From NCBI RefSeq assembly GCF_003635045.1, contig NZ_RBXT01000001.1, positions 1,550,001 to 1,614,000 of the forward strand: a DNA stretch of 64,000 nucleotides, read 5' to 3'. Shown here one piece after another: positions 43,214 to 53,413 of this stretch. Both the position numbers and the translations under genes were made by a program. Within the stretch, counting starts at the first letter, position 1, and the number at the start of each line of letters is the position of its first letter. The stretch is from Terracoccus luteus. Lineage in GTDB: Bacteria > Actinomycetota > Actinomycetes > Actinomycetales > Dermatophilaceae. The notes beneath the pieces were generated by a model. It did not search any database and was not told the origin of the DNA. It saw nothing but the letters and a program-made list of their open reading frames with translations.

Positions 43214-43893
43214 GACCCCAGCCGGTAGCCGAGCCCACGCACCGTCACGACGTGGCGCGGCGTGGCGGGGTCGGTCTCGACCTTGAGCCGCAGACGGCGC
43301 ACGTGCACGTCGACGATGCGGCTGTCGCCGAAGTAGTCGTAGCCCCAGACCCGGTCGAGCAGGTGCTCGCGCGTGCAGATGCGGCCCTCGGCCAGCGCCA
43401 GCTCGCAGAGTAAGCGGTACTCGGTGCGGGTGAGGTCGACCCGCTCCCCCGCCCGTGTGACGACGCCGTCGTCGAGCCCGACGACGAGGTCGCCCGCGGT
43501 GGCGTGACGCGGCGGCTGCCCGTGGATCGGCTCGGTGCGCCGCAGCAGGGCCCGGATGCGCGCGGCGAGCTCCTTCGCGACGAGCGGCTTGGTCACGTAG
43601 TCGTCGGCGCCGGACTCGAGCCCCGCGACGATGTCGTGGCTGTCGGTGCGGGCCGTGACCATGATGACCGGGACGTCGCTGCCCTTGCGGATCGCCCGGC
43701 ACACCGAGAAGCCGTCGCGGTCGGGCAGCATGACGTCGAGCAGCACGACGTCGGGCGCGGTCTCCTTGACCCGGCCCAGGCACTGCTCGCCGTCACCGGC
43801 CTCGAGGATCTCGAAACCCTCGTCCTCCAAGGCCATCCGCATCACCCGGCGCACCCGCGCGTCGTCCTCCACCAACAGCACCCGCCGACTCAT
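43210..43893 (-). CDS. OmpR-family response regulator
   Basis: The 227-residue regulator has a receiver domain (RVLLVEDDARVRRVMRMALE, phosphorylated Asp53 in DVVLLDVMLPD, Lys102 in YVTKPL). An OmpR/PhoB-type winged helix (LTRTEYRLLCELALAEGRI, VDVHVRRLRLKVE, VRGLGYRLG) follows. It lies upstream of, and is coupled to, the kinase. Its promoter region is shared with the divergent peptide transporter operon and contains repeated CATCTGCGC motifs, one covering its own start codon. Confidence 0.95.
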   Translation of the reverse strand: MSRRVLLVEDDARVRRVMRMALEDEGFEILEAGDGEQCLGRVKETAPDVVLLDVMLPDRDGFSVCRAIRKGSDVPVIMVTARTDSHDIVAGLESGADDYVTKPLVAKELAARIRALLRRTEPIHGQPPRHATAGDLVVGLDDGVVTRAGERVDLTRTEYRLLCELALAEGRICTREHLLDRVWGYDYFGDSRIVDVHVRRLRLKVETDPATPRHVVTVRGLGYRLGS

Positions 43894-44023
43894 CTGCGCA
43901 GTCTCCGACCGTCGGCTGGGAGGTCGCCGCATGACATCTGCGCGACGCCTGAACGGGCGCGTGTGACGCCGACTTTGCGCTCTCGTGACATCTGCGCGGA
44001 TGCCGGGTGGCCGGCATCCGCGC
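43891..44023. promoter_or_regulatory. Divergent control region with repeats and a strong hairpin
   Basis: TGACATCTGCGCG occurs exactly at 43932-43944 and 43986-43998, and CATCTGCGCA lies over the regulator start (43891-43900). A perfect 13-bp hairpin, GCGCGGATGCCGG (43994-44006), GTGG, CCGGCATCCGCGC (44011-44023), overlaps the second copy. The 223-base gap separates the response regulator from the peptide-binding protein gene. The repeats are good candidates for the response regulator's own sites, controlling both directions. Confidence 0.55.
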
Positions 44024-44116
44024 GTGCCTAACGTGACGCGGCGGGCACGACCTGCCCGCCACCGGTTCGACGGCCGACCCGCGACCCGAACCGTCTCCGC
44101 AGAAAGGGAGCTCGTC

Positions 44117-45934
44117 ATGGCGAGAGACACCAGATCCAGGACACGGCCGCTGGCGGCCGTCGCTGCCGCCACCGCGGTGGCGCTCACCGCGGCGGCCTGC
44201 AGCTCGTCGACGGGCGGCAGCGCGAGCGGGGGCGCGTCGTCGTCCGGGGGCACCGGCGTCAAGGGCGGCACGCTCAACATGCTCGGCAGCGGCGACGTCG
44301 ACTACATGGACCCGAACATCAGCTACTACTCGATCGGCTACCTGTCGCTGCGCATGTGGAGTCGGCAGCTGTTCACCTACCCGGCCCAGCAGGGGAAGAC
44401 GACGACCGCGGTACCCGACCTGGCCACCGCGATGCCGACGAGCGGCAACGGCATCAGCGCGGACGGCAAGATGTACACGATCTCGTTGCGCAAGGGCGCG
44501 ATGTGGGACACGAGCCCGGCGCGTCAGGTGACCGCCGCCGACGTCGTGCGCGGCGTCAAGCGCACGTGCAACCCCTCGCACCCGTTCGGCGGCCTGCCCG
44601 ACTACGAGAGCCTCATCGTCGGCATGCAGTCGTTCTGCGACGGCTTCGCCAAGGTGGCCCAGAACCCCTCGGCCGTCGCGTCCTACGTCGAGAAGACCGC
44701 GCTGCCGGGCGTCGTCGCGAAGGACGACCTGACGGTGCAGTTCACGCTCACCAGCCCCGCCAGCTACTTCGTCGACCTGCTCACGCTGCCCGCGTTCTCG
44801 CCGGCGCCGAAGGAGTGGGACGCCTACCTGCCCGCCAGCTCGCAGCTGGCCCAGAACACGCTCTCCGACGGCCCGTACAAGGTCGACTCGTACACGCCGA
44901 CACAGAAGATCACGTTCTCGCGCAACCCGGCCTGGTCGGCATCCTCGGACCCGATCCGCAAGGCGTGGGTCGACAAGGTCGTCGTCAACGAGACGGTCAC
45001 CCAGGACTCGGCGCAGCAGCAGCTCGAGACCGGAACCCCCTCTGCCGACATGGAGTTCGACAACTTCCCGCCCGCCAGCCAGCTGCCCGGCCTCATCGCC
45101 AAGAAGGACCCGAACCTCACCCTCGGGCCGACGGCGTCGAGCAACCCGTACATCGTCTTCAACGTCAAGTCGCCCAACAACAACAGCGCCCTCGCCGACG
45201 TCAAGGTGCGCCAGGCGCTCGAGTACGCGATCAACCGCAGCGACATCCTGCAAGTGATCGGCGGTCCGACGCTCAACCCGCCGCTGACCCACGTCCTGCC
45301 CTCCAGCGTCGTCGGAGGGGCGACCGACTTCGACCCCTACCCCTACGACCCGAACAAGGCCAAGTCGATGCTGGCGGCGGCCGGCTTCCCCAACGGCATC
45401 ACGGTCAAGATGCTCTACCGCAACGCCTCCGAGGGCAGCAGCAAGACGTTCCAGACCGTGCAGCAGGACCTGTCGAAGGCCGGCATCACCGTCCAGGGAG
45501 TCCCCTCTCCCACGGCCGACTTCTACACGAAGTACCTGCAGGTGCCGGCCACCGCGCAGCGCGGCGTCTGGGACCTCGCCGTCGCCGGATGGGGCGCCGA
45601 CTGGTACGGCGACGCGGCCCTGTCGTTCTTCAAGCCGCTCTTCTCGGGCTCCCCGTCGTTCCCGCCGGTCGGCAGCAACTTCGGCTACTACGACAGCAGC
45701 ACGGTCAACGCCCTCATCGACAAGGCGGCCAGCGCCTCGACCCAGTCGCAGGCGGCGACCCTGTGGGCGCAGGCCGACCACCAGGTCATGGCGGACGCGC
45801 CGTTCTTCCCGATCACCAACCCGCAGCAGGCGAACTACCACGCCAGCCAGGTGCAGGGCACGGTCTACGTCCCGGCACTGCAGAACTACGACCCGACCAA
45901 CGTGTGGCTGTCGGCCGGGCAGCAGGGCGGCTGA
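44117..45934 (+). CDS. Peptide ABC transporter substrate-binding lipoprotein
   Basis: The 605-residue product starts at ATG 44117 behind AAAGGGAG and has a lipoprotein signal ending LTAAAC (Cys28). The rest is a family-5 binding protein (DppA/OppA type): KGGTLNMLGSGDVDYMDPNI, SLRKGAMWDTSPARQVTAAD, DVKVRQALEYAINRSDILQV, and the C-terminal lobe with AVAGWGADWYGDAALSFFKP. It should bind peptides or similar solutes outside. It is the first gene of a five-gene transporter operon. Confidence 0.93.
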   Translation: MARDTRSRTRPLAAVAAATAVALTAAACSSSTGGSASGGASSSGGTGVKGGTLNMLGSGDVDYMDPNISYYSIGYLSLRMWSRQLFTYPAQQGKTTTAVPDLATAMPTSGNGISADGKMYTISLRKGAMWDTSPARQVTAADVVRGVKRTCNPSHPFGGLPDYESLIVGMQSFCDGFAKVAQNPSAVASYVEKTALPGVVAKDDLTVQFTLTSPASYFVDLLTLPAFSPAPKEWDAYLPASSQLAQNTLSDGPYKVDSYTPTQKITFSRNPAWSASSDPIRKAWVDKVVVNETVTQDSAQQQLETGTPSADMEFDNFPPASQLPGLIAKKDPNLTLGPTASSNPYIVFNVKSPNNNSALADVKVRQALEYAINRSDILQVIGGPTLNPPLTHVLPSSVVGGATDFDPYPYDPNKAKSMLAAAGFPNGITVKMLYRNASEGSSKTFQTVQQDLSKAGITVQGVPSPTADFYTKYLQVPATAQRGVWDLAVAGWGADWYGDAALSFFKPLFSGSPSFPPVGSNFGYYDSSTVNALIDKAASASTQSQAATLWAQADHQVMADAPFFPITNPQQANYHASQVQGTVYVPALQNYDPTNVWLSAGQQGG

Positions 45935-45937
45935 GTC

Positions 45938-46929
<992 letters not shown>

Positions 46930-46933
<4 letters not shown>

Positions 46934-48030
46934 CCGACACCCGCACCGAGCCGTCGGCACCGACGTCCCGGCACGAGCTGGGCCGTCCCCTGCTGGTGGC
47001 CGAGCACGTCACGAAGACCTTCCCCGTCCGCTCCTCCGGCTGGTGGCGCTCGACGGCCGGGGAGGTGCACGCCGTCGACGACGTGTCCCTCGAGATCCGG
47101 ACCGGCGAGACCCTCGGCCTCGTCGGCGAGACCGGCTGCGGCAAGTCGACCCTCGCCCGGTGCCTCGCCCGCCTCTACGACCTCTCGGGCGGCACCGTCA
47201 CCTTCGACGGCCGCGAGATCACCGACCTCGGCCGGCGACAGCTGCGCGAGGTGCGGCGTGACGTGCAGGTGATCTTCCAGGACCCGTACGGCTCCCTCAA
47301 CCCACGCCGCCGGGTCGGCTCGATCATCGGGGACCCGTTCGCCATCCACGGCCAGGGCACCGGGGCCCAGGTGCGCCGCAAGGTGCAGGCCCTCATGGAA
47401 CGCGTGGGGCTCAACCCCGAGCACTACAACCGTTTCCCGGCGGAGTTCTCCGGCGGGCAGCGACAGCGCATCGGGGTGGCGCGCGCCCTCGCCCTGCAGC
47501 CCCGGCTGCTCATCTGCGACGAGCCCGTCTCGGCCCTCGACGTCTCCATCCAGGCCCAGGTCATCAACCTGCTCATCGACCTGCAGGACGAGTTCGACCT
47601 GACGTACCTGTTCATCTCGCACGACCTGTCCGTCGTGCGGCACGTCAGCGACCGCATCGCCGTCATGTACCTCGGCCGCGTCGTCGAGGTGTCGCCCGCC
47701 GAGACGCTGTTCTCGGCCACGCGGCACCCGTACTCGCGGGCCCTGCTGTCGGCGCTGCCGGTGCCCGACCCGGACGTCGCCGACAGCCGTGAGCGCATCG
47801 TGCTGAGCGGCGACCTGCCCTCGCCCACCGACCCCCCGAGCGGATGCCGGTTCCACACCCGGTGCCCCCGTGCCACCCACGAGTGCTCCGTCACCGACCC
47901 CGGCCTCGCCTCGGTGCTCGGCGACGACGGGTCGCACCTCACCGCGTGCCTCCACCCGCTCGGGGTCGGCGAGAGCCTGGCCCGCCAGGGCGCCGACGGC
48001 GCCGACGACCACGGAGGTGAGGCCGCATGA
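46930..48030 (+). CDS. Peptide ABC transporter ATPase (DppF/OppF type)
   Basis: The 366-residue partner ATPase has Walker A GETGCGKS, the signature FSGGQRQRI, Walker B LLICDEP, the H-loop FISHDL and the OppF-type C-terminal cysteines (CRFHTRC, C). The ATG at 46930 overlaps the previous stop by four bases. Together with the preceding gene it drives uptake. Confidence 0.94.
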
Positions 48031-49109
48031 GCACCACCCTTCCCGCCGACGAGGACGTCGCCGGCGCGGCGTCCGCACCCGGTCCGGAGGGCCACGCCGC
48101 CATCGAGGGACGCAGCCCGTGGCTGCTCGCGTGGCAGCGGCTGCGCCGCGACCGGGTCGCCATGGTGGCGCTGGTCGTCATCGTGCTCATCGTGCTGCTG
48201 GCGGTGCTCGCACCGCTCGTGGCCACCCTCACCGGGCACCCGGTCGACGAGCAGTACCGGCAGACCGGCCTCACCCCGGACGGCCTGCCCACCGCACCGT
48301 CGTCGCAGTTCTGGCTCGGCACCGACGACCTCGGCCGCGACATCCTCGTGCGCATCGCCTACGGGGCCAGGATCTCCCTCATCGTCGGCCTCTTCGCCAC
48401 CCTCATCACGGTGGTGATCGGGGTCGTCATCGGGCTCGCCGCCGGGTTCCTCGGCGGGGTCGTCGACACGGTCCTCGCGCGGCTCATCGACGTCGTGCTG
48501 TCGGTGCCGTTCCTGCTCGTGGCCATCGCCCTCGTCTCGATCACGGGGCCGAGCCTGGTCGTGACGATCGTCGTCATCGGCTTCTTCAGCTGGGCCTCGG
48601 TCGCCCGCATCGTGCGCGGGCAGGTGCTGTCGCTCCGAGAGCGCGAGTTCGTCGAGGCCGCAAGGTCGCTCGGCGCGTCGGACGCCCGCATCATGTTCGT
48701 CGACATCCTGCCCAACGTGCTGGCGCCGGTCATCGTCTACACGTCGCTGCTCATCCCCGTCGTCATCGTCGTCGAGGCGACCCTGTCGTTCCTCGGGCTC
48801 GGTCTGCCGCCACCCACGGCCGACTGGGGCGGGATGATCAGCGAGTCGCAGAACTACTACACGACCGCGTGGTGGTTCGTCGTCTTCCCCGGCCTCGCGC
48901 TGCTCGTGACGACGCTCGCCTTCAACCTCTTCGGTGACGGGGTGCGTGACGCCTTCGACCCCCGCAGCGAGCAGCTCGTCGCCGCCTCCCGCAGCGGCCG
49001 CCGCCGCCGGCGCGACCGCAGCGCGGGTGAGGCCGCCCCGGGGACGCCACCCACCGGCATCCACCCGGACGACGGGGCGCGACGCGACGACAGGCAGGCC
49101 CGACCATGA
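48027..49109 (+). CDS. Peptide ABC transporter permease (DppC/OppC type)
   Basis: The 360-residue permease has the long N-terminal hydrophobic anchor (VALVVIVLIVLLAVLAPLVA), the OppC-type motif FWLGTDDLGRDILVRIAYGA and the EAA loop EFVEAARSLGASDARIMFVD. The C-terminal 45 residues are a basic hydrophilic extension (SGRRRRRDRSAGEA), unusual for OppC. The ATG overlaps the upstream stop by four bases. Confidence 0.94.
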   Translation: MSTTLPADEDVAGAASAPGPEGHAAIEGRSPWLLAWQRLRRDRVAMVALVVIVLIVLLAVLAPLVATLTGHPVDEQYRQTGLTPDGLPTAPSSQFWLGTDDLGRDILVRIAYGARISLIVGLFATLITVVIGVVIGLAAGFLGGVVDTVLARLIDVVLSVPFLLVAIALVSITGPSLVVTIVVIGFFSWASVARIVRGQVLSLREREFVEAARSLGASDARIMFVDILPNVLAPVIVYTSLLIPVVIVVEATLSFLGLGLPPPTADWGGMISESQNYYTTAWWFVVFPGLALLVTTLAFNLFGDGVRDAFDPRSEQLVAASRSGRRRRRDRSAGEAAPGTPPTGIHPDDGARRDDRQARP

Positions 49110-50065
49110 TCCGTTTCCTCGTGCGACGTCTCGTGCTCGGCCTGCTCGTGCTCTGGCTCATCACGGTGGCGGTGTTCGCGCTGTTCTTCGTCGCCCCCAA
49201 CGACGTGGCCCGCACCCTCGCCGGGCGCCAGGCCACCCCGGAGACGGTCGCGCTCATCTCGCACCGGCTCGGGCTCGACCAGCCGGTGTGGAAGCAGTAC
49301 CTCGACTTCGTGTGGAAGGCGCTGCACGGCGACCTCGGCTACGACTACTACCACCAGGTGCCGGTGACGACGATCATCGGGCAGGCCCTGCCGGTGACGT
49401 TGTCCGTCGTCGTCGGGGGTGCGGTCATCTGGCTCGTGCTCGGTGTCTTCAACGGCGTCGTCTCGGCCGTACGGCCCCGGTCGGTGGTCGACCGCTCGCT
49501 CACCGTCGTCAGCCTGTTCTTCTACTCGATGCCGACGTTCCTGCTCGGTCTGCTGCTGCTCTACCTGCTCTACTTCCGGCTCACGCTGGCGGGGGTGGCC
49601 GCCTTCCCGGCGGGGGGCTACGCCAACCTCGGCGACGGGCTCGGGCAGTGGCTGCTGCACATGGTGCTCCCATGGTTCACCCTCGCGCTCGTCTCGGCGG
49701 CCACGTACACCCGGCTCACCCGCGCCTCGATGCTCGACGTGCTCGGCGAGGACTTCGTGCGCACCGCGAGGTCCAAGGGCATCGGCGAGCGACGCGTCGT
49801 CGTGCGGCACGCCCTGCGCGCGGCGCTGACGCCGGTCGTGACGCAGTTCGGCATCGACGTCGGCACCCTGCTCGGGGGCGTCGTCGTCACCGAGACGGTG
49901 TTCTCGCTGCCGGGGCTGGGCAAGACCGCCATCGACGCCATCAACCAGCAGGACCTCCCCGTCATCATCGGGATCGTGCTGTTCGCGTCGGCCGCGGTGG
50001 TCGTGGCCAACATCGTCGTCGACGTGCTCTACGCCGTGCTCGACCCGCGGGTGCGCCTCCACTGA
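49106..50065 (+). CDS. Peptide ABC transporter permease (DppB/OppB type)
   Basis: The 319-residue permease begins MIRFLVRRLVLGLLVLWLIT and has the OppB-type periplasmic loop VAPNDVARTLAGRQATPETV. Its EAA loop is GEDFVRTARSKGIGERRVVV, and GVVVTETVFSLPGLGKTAID is near the end. The gene order A-D-F-C-B is less common than A-B-C-D-F. It closes the operon. Confidence 0.94.
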   Translation: MIRFLVRRLVLGLLVLWLITVAVFALFFVAPNDVARTLAGRQATPETVALISHRLGLDQPVWKQYLDFVWKALHGDLGYDYYHQVPVTTIIGQALPVTLSVVVGGAVIWLVLGVFNGVVSAVRPRSVVDRSLTVVSLFFYSMPTFLLGLLLLYLLYFRLTLAGVAAFPAGGYANLGDGLGQWLLHMVLPWFTLALVSAATYTRLTRASMLDVLGEDFVRTARSKGIGERRVVVRHALRAALTPVVTQFGIDVGTLLGGVVVTETVFSLPGLGKTAIDAINQQDLPVIIGIVLFASAAVVVANIVVDVLYAVLDPRVRLH

Positions 50066-50156
50066 CGCTGGCGCGCGGCTGCCACAATGAGGGGGCCGGC
50101 CGCGCGCCACCGCCGGCCCGACGGCCTCTGCCCACCCCACTCCCCCACGGACGGTC

Positions 50157-51308
50157 ATGATCGACAGACCCACCTTCAGCGCCTCCCGCCGCGGCTACAG
50201 CCCGGAGGAGGTGGACGAGTTCATCGAGACCCAGAACCGCACGCTCCAGGCGGTCAAGAAGGATGCCGCGTCACGTTCCGTCGAGCTGTCCAAGCAGAAC
50301 GCGGCCCTGGCCGACCTGCGCACGAAGGTGGCCCAGCAGGAGAAGGCGCTGGCCGAGCTGCGACGCCGGTCCGGCGCCACGCAGAGCCGCACGTACGCCG
50401 AGGTGGGTGAGCGCATCGGGCAGATGCTCTCCCTCGCCGAGGAGGAGGCGTCCGAGCTCGTCGCGCGTGCCTCCGCCGAGGCGCAGGCGCTGCGTGAGCG
50501 CGCGGCCGCCGAGGCCGACCAGCTGCGCAGCACGGCGACCCAGCAGGCACAGCAGGCCCGCCAGCGCGCCGAGGAGCAGTCGACCTCGCTCGTCGAGCAG
50601 GCCACCCGCGAGGCGCGCTCGATCGTGGCCGAGGCCCAGAGCCTCGTCGCGACGCAGCGCCAGGAGGCGGCCGCCGAGTACGAGGCCCACCGGGCCAGGG
50701 CGAGCACCGCCTCGGCCGATCTCGAGCAGACCCTGGCCGCGCGCCGCCAGCAGGCCGACGCCGAGTACGCGACCCGTCAGACCGCGATGGCCGAGGCCGT
50801 CGCCGCCGCCGAGCAGCACGCGACCTCGCTGCGCGACCGGGCGGAGCGCGACACCTCCGACATGCAGCAGCGCGCCCGTGGCGTCCTCGAGACCGCCCGC
50901 CAGCAGGCCGACCAGATCGTGGCCGAGGCCCGCGACCACGCCTCGCGGGTGCGGGAGGAGTCCGACCGGGAGCTCGCCGCCGCCGCGGCCCGGCGCGACA
51001 GCATCACCGCCCAGCTGACGAACGTGCGCCAGATGCTCGCCACCCTCGGCGGGTCGGCCGGCGTCGAGGGCGTCCCCGGGGTCCCCGTCCCGGACGCCAC
51101 ATCGGACGCCACGTCGACCGACGACGCGGACTCCGGACCGGCCGTCGGTGACGACGCCGACGCGACGGATGCCGCGGCGTCGGCTGACGAGGACGGCGAC
51201 GTCCCCGACACCGCAGACAGGGATAGCGCAGCGCCGGAGTCGGCCGGCACCCCGTCACAGCAGGCGGCCCCGACCGAGGTCCTGCCCAAGGTCAGGTCGC
51301 GGCGGTAG
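50157..51308 (+). CDS. DivIVA-like coiled-coil protein
   Basis: The 383-residue protein opens with a DivIVA-type membrane-targeting element (TFSASRRGYSPEEVDEFIET). It then runs as a nearly continuous coiled coil to residue about 305, rich in Ala, Glu, Gln and Arg (EEEASELVARASAEAQALRE and similar). The tail (about 310-380) is acidic and low in complexity. Proteins of this kind act in polar growth or division scaffolds in actinobacteria. It stands 91 bases after the transporter operon and is convergent with prcA. Confidence 0.8.
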   Translation: MIDRPTFSASRRGYSPEEVDEFIETQNRTLQAVKKDAASRSVELSKQNAALADLRTKVAQQEKALAELRRRSGATQSRTYAEVGERIGQMLSLAEEEASELVARASAEAQALRERAAAEADQLRSTATQQAQQARQRAEEQSTSLVEQATREARSIVAEAQSLVATQRQEAAAEYEAHRARASTASADLEQTLAARRQQADAEYATRQTAMAEAVAAAEQHATSLRDRAERDTSDMQQRARGVLETARQQADQIVAEARDHASRVREESDRELAAAAARRDSITAQLTNVRQMLATLGGSAGVEGVPGVPVPDATSDATSTDDADSGPAVGDDADATDAAASADEDGDVPDTADRDSAAPESAGTPSQQAAPTEVLPKVRSRR

Positions 51309-51320
51309 CCCACGTACAGC

Positions 51321-51375
51321 CGACCCCGTGGAGGACCCTCGTCGCCCCGGCGGCGCAGATCCTCCACGGGGGTCG
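51321..51375. terminator. Bidirectional terminator hairpin
   Basis: CGACCCCGTGGAGGA (51321-51335) pairs with TCCTCCACGGGGGTCG (51360-51375), with one bulged G and a 24-base spacer. It lies between the convergent DivIVA-like gene and prcA. Confidence 0.65.
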
Positions 51376-51395
51376 TGCCCCACCGCCGACGGGGG

Positions 51396-52262
51396 TCAGT
51401 CGGGGGGCTGCAGCTCGCCGGTGAGCAGGTCCGGGTGGCCGGGGTGCTGCTCGTCGGTCGTGGGCGCGTTCGTCGTGGGGTCCGCGTCGCTGAGCAGCCG
51501 CTCGAGCAGTGGGCCGGCGATGCGTCGGAACGTGCGCCGCGGGCGGTCGCGGTCGAGCACCGCCACCTCGAGCATCGAGGCGTCGAGGTCACGGCGCACG
51601 GCGGTGCCTGCGGACGGGGCACCGCCGTTGGCCACACCCGCCGTGCCCACCGCCGCGACAGCGGCCCCTCCACCGTTGGCCGCCGGCCCGGACGCGGCCG
51701 ACCCGAGCACGTCGACGGCGACGCGCAGGGCCTCGCCGAGCGGCATCCCGGGGTGCCAGAGGCCACCGAGGCGCTCCTCGGCCTGGTCGCTGGCCCCGCC
51801 CATGGCCACGAAGCCCTGTTCGTCGGCGACCGAGCCGTCGTAGGTGAGCCGGAAGATCTGGTCGTCGGCGGACGACGCGCCGACCTCGGCCACGACGATC
51901 TCGATCTCGAACGGCTTCTGCTCCTGGGTGAAGACCGCGCCGATGGTCTGCGCGTAGCTGTTGGCCAAGGCCCGCGCCGTCACGTCGGCCCGGTCGTAGG
52001 AGTAGCCGCGCAGGTCGGCGTACCGGATGCCGGCGACGCGCAGGCTCTCGAACTCGTTGTACCGGCCGACGGCGGCGAAGGCGATGCGGTCGTAGATCTC
52101 CGACACCTTGTGCAGCGCCCGCGACGGGTTCTCGGCGACGAAGGCGATGCCCTTGTCGTAGCCGAGCACGATGACCGAGCGACCGCGCGCGATCCCCTTG
52201 CGCGCGAAGTCGGCCCGGTCCTTCATCAGCTGCTCGGGCGGGACGTAGTACGGCATGCTCAT
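51396..52262 (-). CDS. prcA: 20S proteasome alpha subunit
   Basis: The 288-residue alpha subunit opens [20 protein letters not shown], the gate-forming N-terminus, followed by [20 protein letters not shown], the alpha-type core, and [20 protein letters not shown]. It lacks a catalytic Thr. Residues about 189-222 are a Gly/Ala-rich insertion ([20 protein letters not shown]) before the last helix. The ATG overlaps the prcB stop (ATGA). Arc docks on the ring this subunit forms. Confidence 0.96.
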   Translation of the reverse strand: MSMPYYVPPEQLMKDRADFARKGIARGRSVIVLGYDKGIAFVAENPSRALHKVSEIYDRIAFAAVGRYNEFESLRVAGIRYADLRGYSYDRADVTARALANSYAQTIGAVFTQEQKPFEIEIVVAEVGASSADDQIFRLTYDGSVADEQGFVAMGGASDQAEERLGGLWHPGMPLGEALRVAVDVLGSAASGPAANGGGAAVAAVGTAGVANGGAPSAGTAVRRDLDASMLEVAVLDRDRPRRTFRRIAGPLLERLLSDADPTTNAPTTDEQHPGHPDLLTGELQPPD

Positions 52263-53098
52263 CGCGCACCTCCGGGGTTGTCACGGCGGGCGGCGACGAC
52301 CTGGGCGACGTGCTCCTCGAGAACGGCGTCGCCGACGAAGCGGGCGCCCTCGACGTCGACGACGCTGACGGTCGGCCAGATCCGGCGGCCCAGGTCGGGC
52401 CCACCCGTGGCGGAGTCGTCGTCGGCGGCGTCGTAGAGCGCCTCGATCGCGACGTGCACGGCGTCCTGCTCGCTGAGGCCCGGACGCCACAGCTTCTTCA
52501 GCGCGCCGCGCGCGAAGAGCGAGCCCGAGCCGGTGGAGTGGTGCCCGCCCTCGACGTAGCAGCCGCCGGTGACGTCGTAGGAGTAGATGCGTCCGCGCGC
52601 GGACTCGAGGTCGAAGCCGGCATAGGTCGGCACGACGGTGAGCCCCTGCATGGCCAGACCGAGGTTGCCGCGGATCATCGACGCGAGCCGGTTGGCCTTG
52701 CCCTCGAGGGACATGATCGCGCCCTCGATCTTCTCGTAGTGCTCGAGCTCGACCTGGTAGAGCCGGACGAGCTCGATGGCGATGCCGGCCGTGCCCGCGA
52801 TGCCGACCACGCTGTAGTCGTCGGCGAGGAACACCTTCTCCATGTCGCGGTTGGCGATGATGTTGCCCATCGTCGCGCGGCGGTCGCCGGCCATGATGAC
52901 GCCGCTCTCGTGCAGCAGCGACACGATGGTCGTGCCGTGGGGCGCGTCGATGCTGGCCCCGGCGGGCAGGGCCCGGCCTGACGGCAGCAGCTCAGGCCGG
53001 ATGGAGCCGACGAACTCCGCGAACGACGACGAGCCCGTGCTGAGGTAGGCGTCGTCGAGCCGACGGGCCGGTGAGGGGCGACCGGGCACCGGGGTCAC
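52259..53098 (-). CDS. prcB: 20S proteasome beta subunit
   Basis: The 279-residue catalytic subunit has a propeptide of about 55 residues ending DAPHG and the mature start [11 protein letters not shown], whose Thr56 is the nucleophile. [40 protein letters not shown] and [20 protein letters not shown] complete the fold. It overlaps pup by four bases upstream and prcA by four downstream. Confidence 0.97.
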   Translation of the reverse strand: MTPVPGRPSPARRLDDAYLSTGSSSFAEFVGSIRPELLPSGRALPAGASIDAPHGTTIVSLLHESGVIMAGDRRATMGNIIANRDMEKVFLADDYSVVGIAGTAGIAIELVRLYQVELEHYEKIEGAIMSLEGKANRLASMIRGNLGLAMQGLTVVPTYAGFDLESARGRIYSYDVTGGCYVEGGHHSTGSGSLFARGALKKLWRPGLSEQDAVHVAIEALYDAADDDSATGGPDLGRRIWPTVSVVDVEGARFVGDAVLEEHVAQVVAARRDNPGGAR

Positions 53099-53301
53099 TG
53101 GCCGCCCTTCTGCACGAAGCCGCGCACGAACTCCTCGGCGTTCGACTCGAGCACGCCGTCGATCTCGTCGAGCACGCTGTCGATGTCGTCGTCGAGGCCC
53201 TCCTTGACGGCCGCCCCGGCGGGCGCCGCGGGCGGGGCCTCGGGGGCCTCCGGCGGCTCCTCGTCACGGCGCTGCGGCTTGGCGTGTTCCTGACCCGGCA
53301 T
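53095..53301 (-). CDS. pup: Prokaryotic ubiquitin-like protein Pup
   Basis: The 68-residue disordered protein ends [10 protein letters not shown]. The final Gln is deamidated by Dop to Glu before ligation. The C-terminal half [20 protein letters not shown] is the helix that binds the Arc coiled coil. The N-terminus is Pro/Glu-rich. I take the ATG at 53301, since GGAGG stands five bases upstream. It leads prcB and prcA as one operon. Confidence 0.97.
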   Translation of the reverse strand: MPGQEHAKPQRRDEEPPEAPEAPPAAPAGAAVKEGLDDDIDSVLDEIDGVLESNAEEFVRGFVQKGGQ

Positions 53302-53413
53302 GACAACCTCCACTGGCGGTGCGGCGACTAGGAAACGACCCTAACCCGTGCGACTGCGCGAGCCGCGGAGGTGTCCGGGCCACGCCCGGCGCCCGACCCG
53401 CGTCCGACCCTGC

